DNA of 64,000 nt, taken from Sphingobacterium thalpophilum. GTDB taxonomy: Bacteria; Bacteroidota; Bacteroidia; Sphingobacteriales; Sphingobacteriaceae. Position numbers and translations under genes: made by a program. Positions 16,760 through 26,397 of the stretch are shown here, piece after piece (position 1 is the stretch's first letter; each line of letters begins with the position of its first letter). The DNA lies in NCBI RefSeq assembly GCF_038396785.1, contig NZ_CP151087.1, forward strand, positions 5,580,001 through 5,644,000, read 5' to 3'. The notes under the pieces were generated by a model. The model was not told where the DNA came from and did not search any database. It worked only from the letters and a program-made list of their open reading frames with translations.

Positions 16760-19500
16760 CTATGGTTTGTCTTGATCGTGCTCGGGATGACTGCGATCAG
16801 CTCTATCGCTCTGGGATTGAAATTCCGCTCCAGCTTCGTTTTCTTCTTGTTTCATCATTGAATAAGGCTTTAGAAAATCTTGATCAAAAGGATGCCCTGT
16901 CGCAGCCTTCTGCATAATCCCATCGTTCTGATATGGCCGGACACAGGTGCCCTTTACGCGTTCCGATTTATAGACATAAGTTCCCCAAATGCAGAAGAAA
17001 AGCATCGCTCTGATGTGATCTGTATAATTTGAAAATGAATCATCCGTGATACCCATATATTGTTTGGACATATAATGGTATCCTATTGCATGGACGAGAT
17101 AGAATATAGCCATAAACAAAGTAACTAGAAAAAATGTCTGGGCAAAAATATCCCTTTTTTTGATCATAAGGATGAAACTATAAACGAACCCGACCAGAAT
17201 TAAAAGATGAGCTGTCATTTCAGATATGAGTAGCATTTTATAGAATGTAGGTGCACCACCATCGATATGGTCTATCGCCCGCCAGGTATTAAGGTTGAAA
17301 AAGGACTCCCTAAAGAAAAGAAAAGTGAATTTCGTAAATATGCTTGTAGCTATTAAAAGAAGTAAAAAAATCATCCAGCCCCCAATTTGGTCATGATAAA
17401 TTTCGTTATAGGGTTTGATGATAAAAGGTTTGCTCTTACTGTACCTTTTTGCGATATACCAAAGCAAGGATGATAGTAATAAAATAAATAGAATTAATGA
17501 AAACCAGTTAATCTCATTGACTGAAGAAGGTGTTCCTAACCGAGGTATCCCATCTATTACGTAACCGTCATTGTCAAGATAGAAACCATTGTAAAAGATA
17601 TTATCACGATCTGTAAAATCTGTATAGTACTGTTTTAGGTCTTTTTGCTCGACAAAGGGTTCGTGGAAACTTAACGTGTATGCAACCTTCATACTATCTT
17701 GCTTTACTTCCAGTGTTTTACCGAAAACATATGCAGTCCGGTCGAAATAACTATTGTTTCGGTAATTGCCAAATTCCTGTTTTCCTTTATTGACAATATA
17801 CATCTCGTAGATTAGATCGGTTGGAAAAGAAAGGCTGAGGGGGGCAATACGATCTTCCGTGATCTCTGGAAGCCTATCATTGATATTTGTCCCTAACAAA
17901 GGAATATATTTTTTAGTAGATCCGCTTTCTATTTTTCCAATGCTTTTTATTTTATACTTTTCGATGATCTCCACGATATTGTTTTCTATATCATCTCTGT
18001 ATTGTATATTTCCAATTTTATTGATCTTCGGATAGATCTTGGCATAATACTCCAAGTATTGCTTCTGTACGTCATTTTTGGCACTGCTTTGAAAGTAAGT
18101 ACGCATATCGTCCGCTTCATTCCCAACATAAGTTGTGTGGACATCAAGGGTGGCCTCAAATTTGCCTTCCATTGTCAATGTTTCCTTGACTTTAATATTG
18201 CCGGTAACATGCTGCGGTACGTCTGTAAGCTTTCCACTACCCATAGTCGAGAGTACTTTTCCATAAGCTGGGAAATACCTGTTTTTGATATCTCCACCCT
18301 GATTGGTTATGGTTGGGTCAATATATTGGGAACGTCCACCAATATTAACTTCAATAACCATATGGTTGAAAGCATAAGGCGAGGGGAGTTCTTCCTGCAG
18401 GCCTCTATTCTTATAGGTATTGGCTAATACGAGTCCTACATCAATATTCTTGTTTTTGAGCATTGTGGCCAGTAGCATTGATTTATCTTTACAATCGCCG
18501 TAGCGCTGGGAAAATACTTTTTCTGGAACATTTGCCCGGTGGGAATATTCTCCCATCTCAATACCCATATAGCGTATCTCATTTTGTACAAAGTCGCAGG
18601 CCTTTTTCAAGTACGTATAGGGTTGCCCTTTGGACTCTTTCCAAAGTTGATTGACGAAGGTTTGAAGTGTACTTGTGGTTGCTATTTGTGGAATGGGATT
18701 AATTTTACGGTTCCATTGATCAACTTCCTGCCAGGTATTGAATTCCGAGCATTGGATATATTTTAAAGGGCTGTACCACGACGGACTATAATCTTCGTAC
18801 TGAATTGTTTTGTCCGCCGTCAGCTCCCAGAAATAATTTGTTGTATTTCCTGTTGACTGTTGCTGTACCTCAGGTGCGCCATTGAAACTCTTAAACTGCA
18901 GTTTGCGACCATGGGGTACAATATAGTTGAGATGGACCAGCCCAGTGAGTTCATACCCCTGTAAGTAATAACTGTCGAAAAATTTCTGTCAAATACCGGA
19001 TTTGCACCTATTATTGAATAAGCGAATACAATCTTGTCGTCTTTACGTAAATCCTCCAAAACATAATGGGCCATCTGGCTTCCGTTGTAGATGGATCTCG
19101 AAAGCTCCGTTTCAGCGGCAAGCAGCTTAAATTTTGCCTGCGGTAATAGGTTAATATCTTTGCCGTTACGAATAACCTTTAGCTCATGTAGTTGAAGTTT
19201 TTGGAAATGCGGGTCAAAGGTTACCTGAACTTGTCCCAGATTTTCGATTCCAGTCTGATCAAAGAGAACTTTGATGTCCTTATAATATTTCGTTTGGGTA
19301 GCTAAGTTTATTTGATGTTCGATTAACTCATAGTAATATCCATCACTAATATCATCCAAATTTGGCTTTATGGCCTTTTTTGTAGTGGAGCGCAGCCAAG
19401 CTGGCGATGCTGTTTTTTGGATAGTTGTTTGGCTAAAAGACCAGGAAAATGCAGCTAGTACGAGTACAAAGGCAAATAGAAGATGGCTAAATCTTTTCAT
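16760..19500 (-). pseudogene. DUF3857/transglutaminase protein with DUF2569-like tail, frameshifted
   Basis: Two frames together encode one protein of about 913 residues. The 5' part (19500 to about 18980) holds a signal peptide (MKRFSHLLFAFVLVLAAFSW) and a DUF3857 domain. The 3' part holds the transglutaminase-like core (VFSQRYGDCKDKSMLLATMLK with its Cys, and YAFNHMVIEV with the His), a membrane helix and a DUF2569-like four-helix domain. The break is in a run of five A (18978-18982, T on the coding strand). One more base there restores FDRNFFDSYYLQGYELTG and joins the frames. It is either a real mutation or a homopolymer sequencing error. Confidence 0.85.
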
Positions 19501-19600
19501 TAATTCATAATTTAGCCTAAGATAAGTAAAAATTGGAAGCGACGATAGTCGAATTTGGGGAATATTGGAAATTCGACTTTAGTTGAGTCTAGGTTATTTG

Positions 19601-19647
19601 GCAACTAAAAGGGGTGTCCATATATAACGGACACCCCTTTTAGTTGC
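19601..19647 (-). terminator. Terminator after rimK, 19-bp perfect arms
   Basis: GCAACTAAAAGGGGTGTCC (19601-19619) and its exact complement (19629-19647) surround a 9-base loop just past the rimK stop. Confidence 0.85.
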
Positions 19648-19660
19648 TAATTCGGTAACC

Positions 19661-20596
19661 TTATAATTTACTTTCTCTTTTTTTCTTTTTCTTAACGACT
19701 TTAGGCATTTGAGCCTGTTTTGATTCATATTGTCGCTCAATATATTGTATAATTTCTGAGGCAATATCTTTTTTTGTCGCTTTTTCGATGCCTTCCAAAC
19801 CTGGAGATGAGTTTACTTCCAGTACCAGAGGGCCTCTGTCAGAAGGAATCATATCGACACCGCAAACCGTAAGTCCTAATTGTGCGGCAGCAGCGATTGC
19901 TGTTTCTCTTTCTGCTTTACTTAACCGGATAATCTGGGCAGTGCCACCCCGATGGATATTTGACCGAAACTCGCCCTCTTTGGCTGTGCGTTTCATCGCT
20001 CCAACAACTTTGCCGTCGACTACAAAAGCCCGGATATCTGAGCCTTTTGATTCTTTGATAAACTCTTGGATAAGGATGTTATTGCCAAGGCCGTAGAACG
20101 CTTCAATAACGGATGAAGCAGCTTTCTTTGTCTCTGCAAGTACCACCCCAATACCTTGCGTGCCTTCTAATAATTTGATAACTAATGGGGCTCCACCAAC
20201 CATGCTAATAAGGTCGTCCACATCGGAAGCTGTACGTGCAAAGCCTGTAATAGGTAAGCCGATACCAGCACCGGATAAAATTTGTAGACACCTTAATTTG
20301 TCACGAGATCGCGTAATGGCTTGACTGGGATTCGCAGAAATGACATCCATGACCTCAAATTGTCTAACGATGGCAGATCCATAGAATGTTACCGATGCGC
20401 CTATTCGGGGAATAATGGCATCAATATCACTCAGATCCTGTCCTTTATAATGGATACTTGGTTTACCTTGCTGAATACCGACATAACACTTGCTGTGATC
20501 AATGACAACACATTCGTGTCCTCTTTGCTGTGCGGCTTCTACGAGACGACGAGTCGAGTATAAACTCTTTACTGTCGATAATACGGCAATTTTCAC
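19661..20596 (-). CDS. rimK: RimK-family ATP-grasp ligase
   Basis: RimK adds glutamate residues to the C-terminus of ribosomal protein S6 in the enterobacterial model. The 311-residue protein has the RimK pre-ATP-grasp domain (MKIAVLSTVKSLYSTRRLVEAA, IPRIGAS) and the ATP-grasp core. The latter includes PLVIKLLEGTQGIGVVLAE, ILIQEFIKESKGSDIRAFVVDGKVVGAM and VDMIPSDRGPLVLEVNSSPGLEGIEKAT. The start codon is GTG (20596). A Lys-rich tail (KVVKKKKKRESKL) is unusual. The DUF785 gene immediately upstream supports a RimK system. Confidence 0.9.
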   Translation of the reverse strand: MKIAVLSTVKSLYSTRRLVEAAQQRGHECVVIDHSKCYVGIQQGKPSIHYKGQDLSDIDAIIPRIGASVTFYGSAIVRQFEVMDVISANPSQAITRSRDKLRCLQILSGAGIGLPITGFARTASDVDDLISMVGGAPLVIKLLEGTQGIGVVLAETKKAASSVIEAFYGLGNNILIQEFIKESKGSDIRAFVVDGKVVGAMKRTAKEGEFRSNIHRGGTAQIIRLSKAERETAIAAAAQLGLTVCGVDMIPSDRGPLVLEVNSSPGLEGIEKATKKDIASEIIQYIERQYESKQAQMPKVVKKKKKRESKL

Positions 20597-20653
20597 GATT
20601 TGTATAATGAGTATATTTTGTGCTAAGATAACAAAATTGCTTGGCTATTTGTT

Positions 20654-21091
20654 TTATTTTACCAAGGTCTTCTCCGAGAGATTTTCTTTGGAAACATCAA
20701 CCAAAAACCTTTTGTTTAAGAAATTTTTACCCAAAAGCATAGGGTAAGTCATTTGTGATCTATTTCTAAAGGAGATTTTAATGCTAAAGACTTGGTTATA
20801 TAATGTTGCCGTTGTGCGGATGTAGTAACGTTTTTCTTCTTGGCCAAAAGAACTTTTTACGAGTTTTGTTCTATAGAGCTTTAACTTTAGCGTTTTCGTC
20901 TCTTTTGTCTCAAAATTTATGATCAGCTCGCAGATAATCCAGTCCTGATCATCCTCGTTAACGATCTTGTACGAGTTGCAGTGTAGCACCGATGAAGCGG
21001 CGCCGGTATCGACTTTTGCTTCTATACCATATATTCCCAATTCAGGTAAATCAAGGGTCTCTTTCCAGCCCACAAGAAGTTTTTCTTTCAT
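20654..21091 (-). CDS. DUF785 RimK-associated aspartic-protease-like protein (RimB)
   Basis: A 145-residue protein from ATG 21091 (MKEKLLVGWKETL). The upstream frame to 21142 starts with TTG and overlaps a terminator. It shows the retropepsin-like signature EAKVDTGAASSVLHC and MLLGKNFLNKRFLVDV, the pattern of the DUF785/RimB family often annotated as ATP-dependent zinc protease and encoded beside rimK. In the known model it helps remove or set the glutamate tail added by RimK. The gap to rimK is 57 bases. Confidence 0.85.
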   Translation of the reverse strand: MKEKLLVGWKETLDLPELGIYGIEAKVDTGAASSVLHCNSYKIVNEDDQDWIICELIINFETKETKTLKLKLYRTKLVKSSFGQEEKRYYIRTTATLYNQVFSIKISFRNRSQMTYPMLLGKNFLNKRFLVDVSKENLSEKTLVK

Positions 21092-21112
21092 GTATACCAA
21101 ATTGAAAAAAAT

Positions 21113-21146
21113 ATCCTTGTCTCCTAGGTAAATAGGAGACAAGGAT
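21113..21146 (-). terminator. Terminator after purM, 14-bp perfect arms
   Basis: ATCCTTGTCTCCTA (21113-21126) and its exact complement (21133-21146) form a stem. On the minus strand it is followed by a T run, directly before the DUF785 start codon. Confidence 0.85.
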
Positions 21147-21155
21147 AAAAAACTT

Positions 21156-22334
21156 TTATTCGTAGATAAATTCTCCGTAAGGGGAGGTTATAGTTACTTT
21201 TTTGGATGCAGATTCCTCTACACGGCCTATGATCTGGGCCGGAATCCCGAATGACTCTGAAATGGCGATGATATCCGATGCAATCGATTCAGGTACATAT
21301 AATTCCATACGGTGTCCCATATTGAATACTTTGTACATTTCTTTCCAGTCAGTATTGGATTCTTTCTGTATTAACGCAAAAAGAGGTGGAATCGGGAAAA
21401 GATTATCTTTGATGACATGCACATTATCGACGAAGTGCAAGACCTTGGTTTGCGCTCCACCTGAGCAATGTACCATTCCGTCAATTTGTGAACGGTACTT
21501 GTCTAGTATCTGTTTGATAACAGGCGCATAAGTACGTGTAGCGGAAAGGACTAGCTTACCTGCGGTTATTTTTTCTCCAGTTTCAACTTCGATTTCATTT
21601 GTAAGATTTTGGCTTCCCGCGAAAACTAGTTCGTAAGGAACAGCTGGATCATACGCTTCAGGATATTTTTCAGCTACTTTTTTGTTAAATACATCATGAC
21701 GTGCAGAAGTTAGTCCATTGGAACCCATTCCGCCATTGTACGACTGTTCATAGGTTGCTTTTCCATTCGATGCTAAGCCTACAATAACGTTACCGCCTTT
21801 GATGCGGTGGTTTGAAATAACGTCTTCACGTTTCATCCGACAGGTTACTGTACTATCAACAATGATGGTGCGAACAAGGTCGCCAACGTCGGCGGTTTCG
21901 CCTCCTGTAGAATAGATGCCGATTCCCAAACCTCGAAGTTCAGACAGAATCTCTTCTGTGCCATTGATGATTTCTGCAATCACCTCTCCAGGAATGAGAT
22001 TTTTATTTCTGCCAATCGTTGAGGATAAAAGAATGTTATCGATGGCACCCACACAAAGTAAGTCATCAATATTCATGATAATTGCGTCTTGTGCGATACC
22101 TTTCCAAACTGAAATATCACCAGTTTCTTTCCAATAGACATACGCTAATGAAGATTTAGTACCAGCACCATCCGCATGCATAATATTACACCAGTCTGGG
22201 TCTCCACCCAAAATATCTGGAATTATTTTGCAAAATGCTTTGGGAAACAGACCCTTATCTATATTTTTTATCGCATTGTGCACATCCTCTTTCCCTGCGG
22301 ATACGCCTCGTTGATTGTATTTTAAATCTGACAT
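21156..22334 (-). CDS. purM: Phosphoribosylformylglycinamidine cyclo-ligase (AIR synthase)
   Basis: PurM closes the imidazole ring in purine synthesis using ATP. The 392-residue protein begins KYNQRGVSAGKEDVHNAI. It has HADGAGTKSSLAYVYWKETG, AQDAIIMNIDDLLCVGA, STGGETADVGDLV and the C-terminal GMVHCSGGAQTKVLHF, in the order of the Bacteroidota PurM branch, which is longer than the E. coli form (about 345). A TATTTTTG box lies 8 bases before the ATG, so the message probably has a very short leader. Confidence 0.92.
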   Translation of the reverse strand: MSDLKYNQRGVSAGKEDVHNAIKNIDKGLFPKAFCKIIPDILGGDPDWCNIMHADGAGTKSSLAYVYWKETGDISVWKGIAQDAIIMNIDDLLCVGAIDNILLSSTIGRNKNLIPGEVIAEIINGTEEILSELRGLGIGIYSTGGETADVGDLVRTIIVDSTVTCRMKREDVISNHRIKGGNVIVGLASNGKATYEQSYNGGMGSNGLTSARHDVFNKKVAEKYPEAYDPAVPYELVFAGSQNLTNEIEVETGEKITAGKLVLSATRTYAPVIKQILDKYRSQIDGMVHCSGGAQTKVLHFVDNVHVIKDNLFPIPPLFALIQKESNTDWKEMYKVFNMGHRMELYVPESIASDIIAISESFGIPAQIIGRVEESASKKVTITSPYGEFIYE

Positions 22335-22341
22335 CTTAGGG

Positions 22342-22349
22342 CAAAAATA
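22342..22349 (-). promoter_or_regulatory. Putative purM promoter -7 box (TATTTTTG)
   Basis: On the minus strand TATTTTTG ends eight bases before the purM ATG. It fits TAnnTTTG but lacks a clear -33 partner. Confidence 0.35.
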
Positions 22350-22387
22350 AGCAATAGGACTGAATTAACGAATCTAATTCGTGTAAT

Positions 22388-22870
22388 TTAATCACTTATT
22401 ATTACGCACCATTGTTGAATTAGATTTTCAAGATTACTTTTCGCATTGGCTGGACTTGTGCTAGGTAAGCATCTGTAAATAATGTCCTCTCTTTTGTTGA
22501 AATGCTTTACGTATAAACTGTGCGCTTTTTGCCCGTTAAAAATAATTTGTGTGATTTTAGGGTGGGTTTCTAGCAACTCGATAATCTGATTCGGAATTTC
22601 ATTTTGTATGGCTAGATCCATACTGCCGGGACGAGAGGCTTCTGCGCAAACATCCCAAAGACCAATGTTATTTCTGAGTAATAGATCTATCTTCTCCGTA
22701 TAATTTGTTTGCTCCGGCGCATTAAACAAAGAGGTGATTACTTTCCAGAATCGATTTTGTGGGTGTGCATAATATTCATTTTCTGCCAAAGACTTATCTC
22801 CGGGCAAAGAGCCAAGGATGAGTATTTCTGTGGTAGAGTTTACTAAAGGTAGAAAGGATCTTTTGCGCAT
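22388..22870 (-). CDS. DNA-deoxyinosine glycosylase (UDG superfamily)
   Basis: A 160-residue uracil-DNA-glycosylase-fold enzyme. ILILGSLPGDKSLAENEYYAHPQNRFWKVI carries the glycine-rich GSLPG catalytic loop and YYxHPxNxFW of the hypoxanthine-glycosylase family (family 6). IIFNGQKAHSLY and CLPSTSPAN form the later DNA-contacting loops. It excises hypoxanthine arising from adenine deamination. ATG 22870 is chosen over a TTG two codons upstream. Confidence 0.88.
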   Translation of the reverse strand: MRKRSFLPLVNSTTEILILGSLPGDKSLAENEYYAHPQNRFWKVITSLFNAPEQTNYTEKIDLLLRNNIGLWDVCAEASRPGSMDLAIQNEIPNQIIELLETHPKITQIIFNGQKAHSLYVKHFNKREDIIYRCLPSTSPANAKSNLENLIQQWCVIISD

Positions 22871-22967
22871 AATCAAAAATAGTAATTTTAAATTTTCATT
22901 TGAAATTTGAAAAATATTATAGTATATTTATGATATTAAAATGATATCAAATATATATTAACAAATT

Positions 22968-23831
22968 ATGGAAAAACTAATTAAACCAATGTCAGGCTAT
23001 TTAGCTTTATTGATAGCTGTCGTTTCGTTTGTGGCGGCAATATTCTCATTTGCCAGCGTAGAAGCAAGCTCACTTTATGTCGTATTGGGGGTTGTGCTGA
23101 TGATCGCTACTTTTTTTATTCTGAAAGGATTGATGATTATTAATCCAAACCATTCGCGTGTACTGAATTTCTTCGGGAAATATGTAGGTACGGTTAAGGA
23201 AAACGGTTTGTTTTTTGTCAATCCGTTGTATTCAACGATTAAAATAAGTCTTCGGTCGGATAACTTACAGGGACAGACACTGAAAGTCAATGACAAGATG
23301 GGAAACCCAATTGAGATCGGAGCAGTGATTGTATGGCAAGTGGGAGACACGTATAAAGCTGCTTATGATGTAAGTAATTATACCTCTTATGTACGTACGC
23401 AGAGCGAAGCAGCGGTAAGACATTTGGCTGGAAGCTTTCCTTATGATAACTTGGAGGATGAAGGAGCGGAGATCACCTTGCGTGAAGGTGGCGATACCGT
23501 AAATCATATTCTTGAACAAGAATTGTCTGATCGTTTGGCGCCTGCCGGGGTTATTATTAAAGAGGCTAGAATCAGTCATTTGGCTTATGCTTCCGAAATA
23601 GCAGGTGCTATGCTTCAAAGACAGCAAGCAGCTGCTATTGTGGCTGCAAGAGCAAAGATTGTAGACGGTGCTGTTGGGATGGTGGAAATGGCCTTGCATA
23701 AGTTGTCTGAAAAAGATATTGTAGAGTTGGACAACGAGAAAAAAGCAGCAATGGTCAGCAATTTAATGGTGGTACTTTGCGGAGAAAAAGCAGCGACACC
23801 AATTGTAAATACAGGTACGTTGTACCAATAA
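22968..23831 (+). CDS. SPFH/Band-7 domain membrane protein
   Basis: A 287-residue protein with two N-terminal hydrophobic segments (about 10-30 and 36-55) followed by an SPFH domain. The domain begins NPNHSRVLNFFGKYVGTVKENGLFFVNPLY and continues through SEAAVRHLAGSFPYD, EARISHLAYASEIAGAMLQRQQAAAIVAAR. SPFH proteins form oligomeric membrane assemblies. This flotillin/stomatin-like branch is common in Bacteroidota with no fixed role. It is followed by a 58-codon gene starting 10 bases after its stop. Confidence 0.9.
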   Translation: MEKLIKPMSGYLALLIAVVSFVAAIFSFASVEASSLYVVLGVVLMIATFFILKGLMIINPNHSRVLNFFGKYVGTVKENGLFFVNPLYSTIKISLRSDNLQGQTLKVNDKMGNPIEIGAVIVWQVGDTYKAAYDVSNYTSYVRTQSEAAVRHLAGSFPYDNLEDEGAEITLREGGDTVNHILEQELSDRLAPAGVIIKEARISHLAYASEIAGAMLQRQQAAAIVAARAKIVDGAVGMVEMALHKLSEKDIVELDNEKKAAMVSNLMVVLCGEKAATPIVNTGTLYQ

Positions 23832-23841
23832 ACGAAATGAA

Positions 23842-24018
23842 ATGGCGGATAAGAAAAACTTTATGCTACGCTTAGACGACCAGATGTACAAAGCATTGGA
23901 AAAATGGGCTGCAGATGAGTTTAGAAGTGTTAATGGGCAGATCGAATATCTTTTACATAAAGCGCTGCAAGAAAATAAAAGATTGGGCACAGAAAAAAAG
24001 ACTGCCGATAAGAAATAG
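23842..24018 (+). CDS. 58-residue Arc/ribbon-helix-helix-like protein
   Basis: MADKKNFMLRLDDQMYKALE begins a 58-residue protein. The beta strand FMLRLDDQMY, the helix KALEKWAADEF and the second helix SVNGQIEYLLHKAL match the Arc-type ribbon-helix-helix fold (RSxNGQIEYLL is the usual helix-B pattern). It starts 10 bases after the SPFH gene, so the two are almost certainly one operon. It may regulate that operon, but the target is unknown. Confidence 0.8.
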   Translation: MADKKNFMLRLDDQMYKALEKWAADEFRSVNGQIEYLLHKALQENKRLGTEKKTADKK

Positions 24019-24049
24019 CCTATAGTAAGGAATGCCTATAGTAAGGAAT
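24018..24049. repeat. 16-bp perfect tandem duplication
   Basis: GCCTATAGTAAGGAAT occurs at 24018-24033 and again at 24034-24049, directly after the Arc-like stop codon. It looks like a recent slip duplication. Confidence 0.9.
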
Positions 24050-24056
24050 GAAAACT

Positions 24057-24099
24057 GTACCTTTGGCCTCGCAATTGACAAAAGCCAAAGGTACTTTTT
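24057..24099 (+). terminator. Terminator after the SPFH-Arc pair
   Basis: GTACCTTTGGC (24057-24067) and GCCAAAGGTAC (24084-24094) pair perfectly and are followed by TTTTTA. Confidence 0.85.
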
Positions 24100-24122
24100 A
24101 TTTAATGTTTTAACGATAGAAG

Positions 24123-24833
24123 ATGAAGATTAATCCAGCGTACAAGTTATTGGTCGTAAGTACAAGCACGATCCATGGTAGTGAGTTTTTAGCTTATATT
24201 AAGCAAGATTTTGTAGAATTTATTCAGTCAGACGAATTGCTATTTGTCCCTTTTGCGAGACCTTCAGGAATTTCGTTTGATGGTTATACGGCTAAGGTAC
24301 AGGACGCATTGAAAGATAGGGGTATAACGGTTAGGGGGCTGCATGAGTTTCATAACATGAAGAAGGCTATTCAGGATGCTAAAGCTATTTTTATTGGTGG
24401 AGGAAATACATTTCTACTGTTAAAAACGTTGTATGAGCTGGATTTGGTACAGCAATTGCGCGTACAATTAGCAAAGGGGATTCCATATGTCGGTACATCG
24501 GCGGGGTCCAATTTGACCGGACTAACAATAGGAACTACAAATGATATGCCTATTGTTTATCCGCCTAGCTTTGACGCACTTGGTTTCTTGCCTTTTAATA
24601 TCAATCCACATTATTTGGATCCGGATCCAAATTCTACACACAAAGGAGAGACAAGGGAAACGCGAATCCAGGAATTTCATCAAATTAATCCTCAGCCAGT
24701 CATAGGCTTACGTGAAGGGAGCTGGTTGCATGTAAATGAAGGAAACATAGAACTGAAAGGTAATTTAACAGCCCGGCTATTTAAAGCTGGTTTCGAGCCC
24801 GAGGAGCTAGCGCCTGGATTAATTAATTTTTAA
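24123..24833 (+). CDS. pepE: Dipeptidase E (peptidase S51)
   Basis: PepE hydrolyses Asp-X dipeptides in the cytoplasm. The 236-residue protein has IFIGGGNTFLLLKTLYEL, the nucleophile elbow VGTSAGSNLTG (Ser near residue 123), MPIVYPPSFDALGFLPFNINPHYLD with the catalytic His, and THKGETRETRIQEF. These are the S51 signature blocks. Length is normal for the family. Confidence 0.93.
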   Translation: MKINPAYKLLVVSTSTIHGSEFLAYIKQDFVEFIQSDELLFVPFARPSGISFDGYTAKVQDALKDRGITVRGLHEFHNMKKAIQDAKAIFIGGGNTFLLLKTLYELDLVQQLRVQLAKGIPYVGTSAGSNLTGLTIGTTNDMPIVYPPSFDALGFLPFNINPHYLDPDPNSTHKGETRETRIQEFHQINPQPVIGLREGSWLHVNEGNIELKGNLTARLFKAGFEPEELAPGLINF

Positions 24834-24947
24834 GATAGTGTAAAGTTCATGGGCATATCAAGTCAAATGTGCTCTTCAATGTAGTAGTAGACGATTTTAC
24901 GGAAGACTAGCAGCAATTCCCATTGGAAAAAATAGTTTTTCAGATTG

Positions 24948-24977
24948 TTGAAAATCATACAAAATAAGCTACTTTTG
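24948..24977 (+). promoter_or_regulatory. mgtE promoter (TTG-N19-TACTTTTG)
   Basis: TTG (24948-24950), a 19-base spacer and TACTTTTG (24970-24977) match the Bacteroidota consensus. The predicted leader is about 20 bases. Confidence 0.7.
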
Positions 24978-25003
24978 CGCTAAATCCATTAAATTTTCTT
25001 CCA

Positions 25004-26320
25004 ATGGAACAAAATTCAGCATTACACCCAGCCGATATCGCGGAAGAAATATCGCGTTTAAGTAAAGGGGAGCAACATCAAGAGTTTATGGACTATCCTT
25101 TGGAGGATAGATTGGAGATCTTTTCTTTTTTTGAAATGGATGTCCAATATACGTTGATCAAATCCATGACGGAACATGAGCTGTCCGAATTGCTGAATAA
25201 CCTGAAGCCGGATACGCGTAATGAACTGTTGTCGGAATTGCCGGATGATCTGATCAAATATCTGATCAATCTTTTGAATGAGCGCGAGAAGCAAATGGCT
25301 TTGGAGCTGATTGGTTATAAAGAGGACAGTATTGCCCGACTTATGACACCAATGTATGTGCAAGTTCGTCCTTATTATACCGTCGATGATGTTTTTCGGC
25401 ATATCAAGGTGTTTGGAAGGAAGGCAGAAACGCTTAATTTTATTTATGTAGTTGATGAGAAAAACGTCTTGATCGATGACTTGAAAATTGGTCAATTACT
25501 ACTATCGGATTCTTCTACCAAGATTTCCGACTTAATTGACTACAATTTTGCCGCGATTAAGGCTTCCACACCCATGGAAGAGGCATTCGAGATTTTTCAA
25601 AAGTACGATCGAAGTGCTTTACCTATCATTACTGAAGCAGGGGTATTGGTCGGAATTGTGACATTTGATGACGTGTTGGATCGAATTGAAGATCGGGATA
25701 CAGAAGATATCCAGCGATTTGGGGGGATGGAAGAATTGGATCTGGCTTATACGAAAACTCCTTTGTTGCAATTGATCCAAAAAAGAGCCGGCTGGCTGAT
25801 CATCTTGTTTTTTAGCGAAATGCTTACAGCCTCAGCAATGGGGTTTTTTGAAGGCGAATTGGAAAAGGCGGTTGTACTTGCCTTATTTGTTCCTTTAATT
25901 ATATCCAGTGGAGGTAATTCGGGATCACAGGCGGCATCTTTAATTATTCGTGCCATGGCACTCGGTGAATTAAAGCTGAAAGATTGGTGGTACGTGATGA
26001 AGCGCGAAATTTCTTCTGGTTTAATCTTAGGTGGAATATTGGGTTCGATCGGATTCTTACGGATATTGGCTTGGCATTTTCTTGATCTGTATGACTATGG
26101 CCCTTATTGGATTTCAATTGGTTTTACGGTTGCTGTTTCCTTATTGTTTATTGTTTTATGGGGGACTTTGTCAGGATCGTTTATTCCATTTATTCTACGT
26201 CGGTTTGGATTGGATCCAGCGACCGCATCAGCGCCATTTGTAGCTACATTGGTGGATGTTTCAGGATTGATTATCTATTTTACTGTTGCAGCATTCTTTC
26301 TGCATGGAAAACTACTGTAG
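25004..26320 (+). CDS. mgtE: Magnesium transporter MgtE
   Basis: A 438-residue Mg2+ channel. The N domain (residues 1-120) has the NELLSELPDD repeat. Two CBS domains follow (about 125-245, with LMTPMYVQVRP and AFEIFQKYDRSALPIITEAGVLVGIVTFDDVLD). The membrane domain has five helices, with ISSGGNSGSQAASLIIRAMALGEL and the pore motif ATLVDVSGLIIYF. Mg2+ bound between N and CBS domains closes the channel in the structural model of this family. Confidence 0.96.
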   Translation: MEQNSALHPADIAEEISRLSKGEQHQEFMDYPLEDRLEIFSFFEMDVQYTLIKSMTEHELSELLNNLKPDTRNELLSELPDDLIKYLINLLNEREKQMALELIGYKEDSIARLMTPMYVQVRPYYTVDDVFRHIKVFGRKAETLNFIYVVDEKNVLIDDLKIGQLLLSDSSTKISDLIDYNFAAIKASTPMEEAFEIFQKYDRSALPIITEAGVLVGIVTFDDVLDRIEDRDTEDIQRFGGMEELDLAYTKTPLLQLIQKRAGWLIILFFSEMLTASAMGFFEGELEKAVVLALFVPLIISSGGNSGSQAASLIIRAMALGELKLKDWWYVMKREISSGLILGGILGSIGFLRILAWHFLDLYDYGPYWISIGFTVAVSLLFIVLWGTLSGSFIPFILRRFGLDPATASAPFVATLVDVSGLIIYFTVAAFFLHGKLL

Positions 26321-26340
26321 TTTGGATGATAAGATTTAAT

Positions 26341-26382
26341 AAAAAGAGCTTAAAGCATACTGATGATTTAGGCTCTTTTTAT
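26341..26382 (+). terminator. Terminator after mgtE
   Basis: AAAAAGAGC (26341-26349) pairs with GCTCTTTTT (26372-26380) across a 22-base loop. Confidence 0.6.
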
Positions 26383-26397
26383 CAAAAAATTTTTCTC

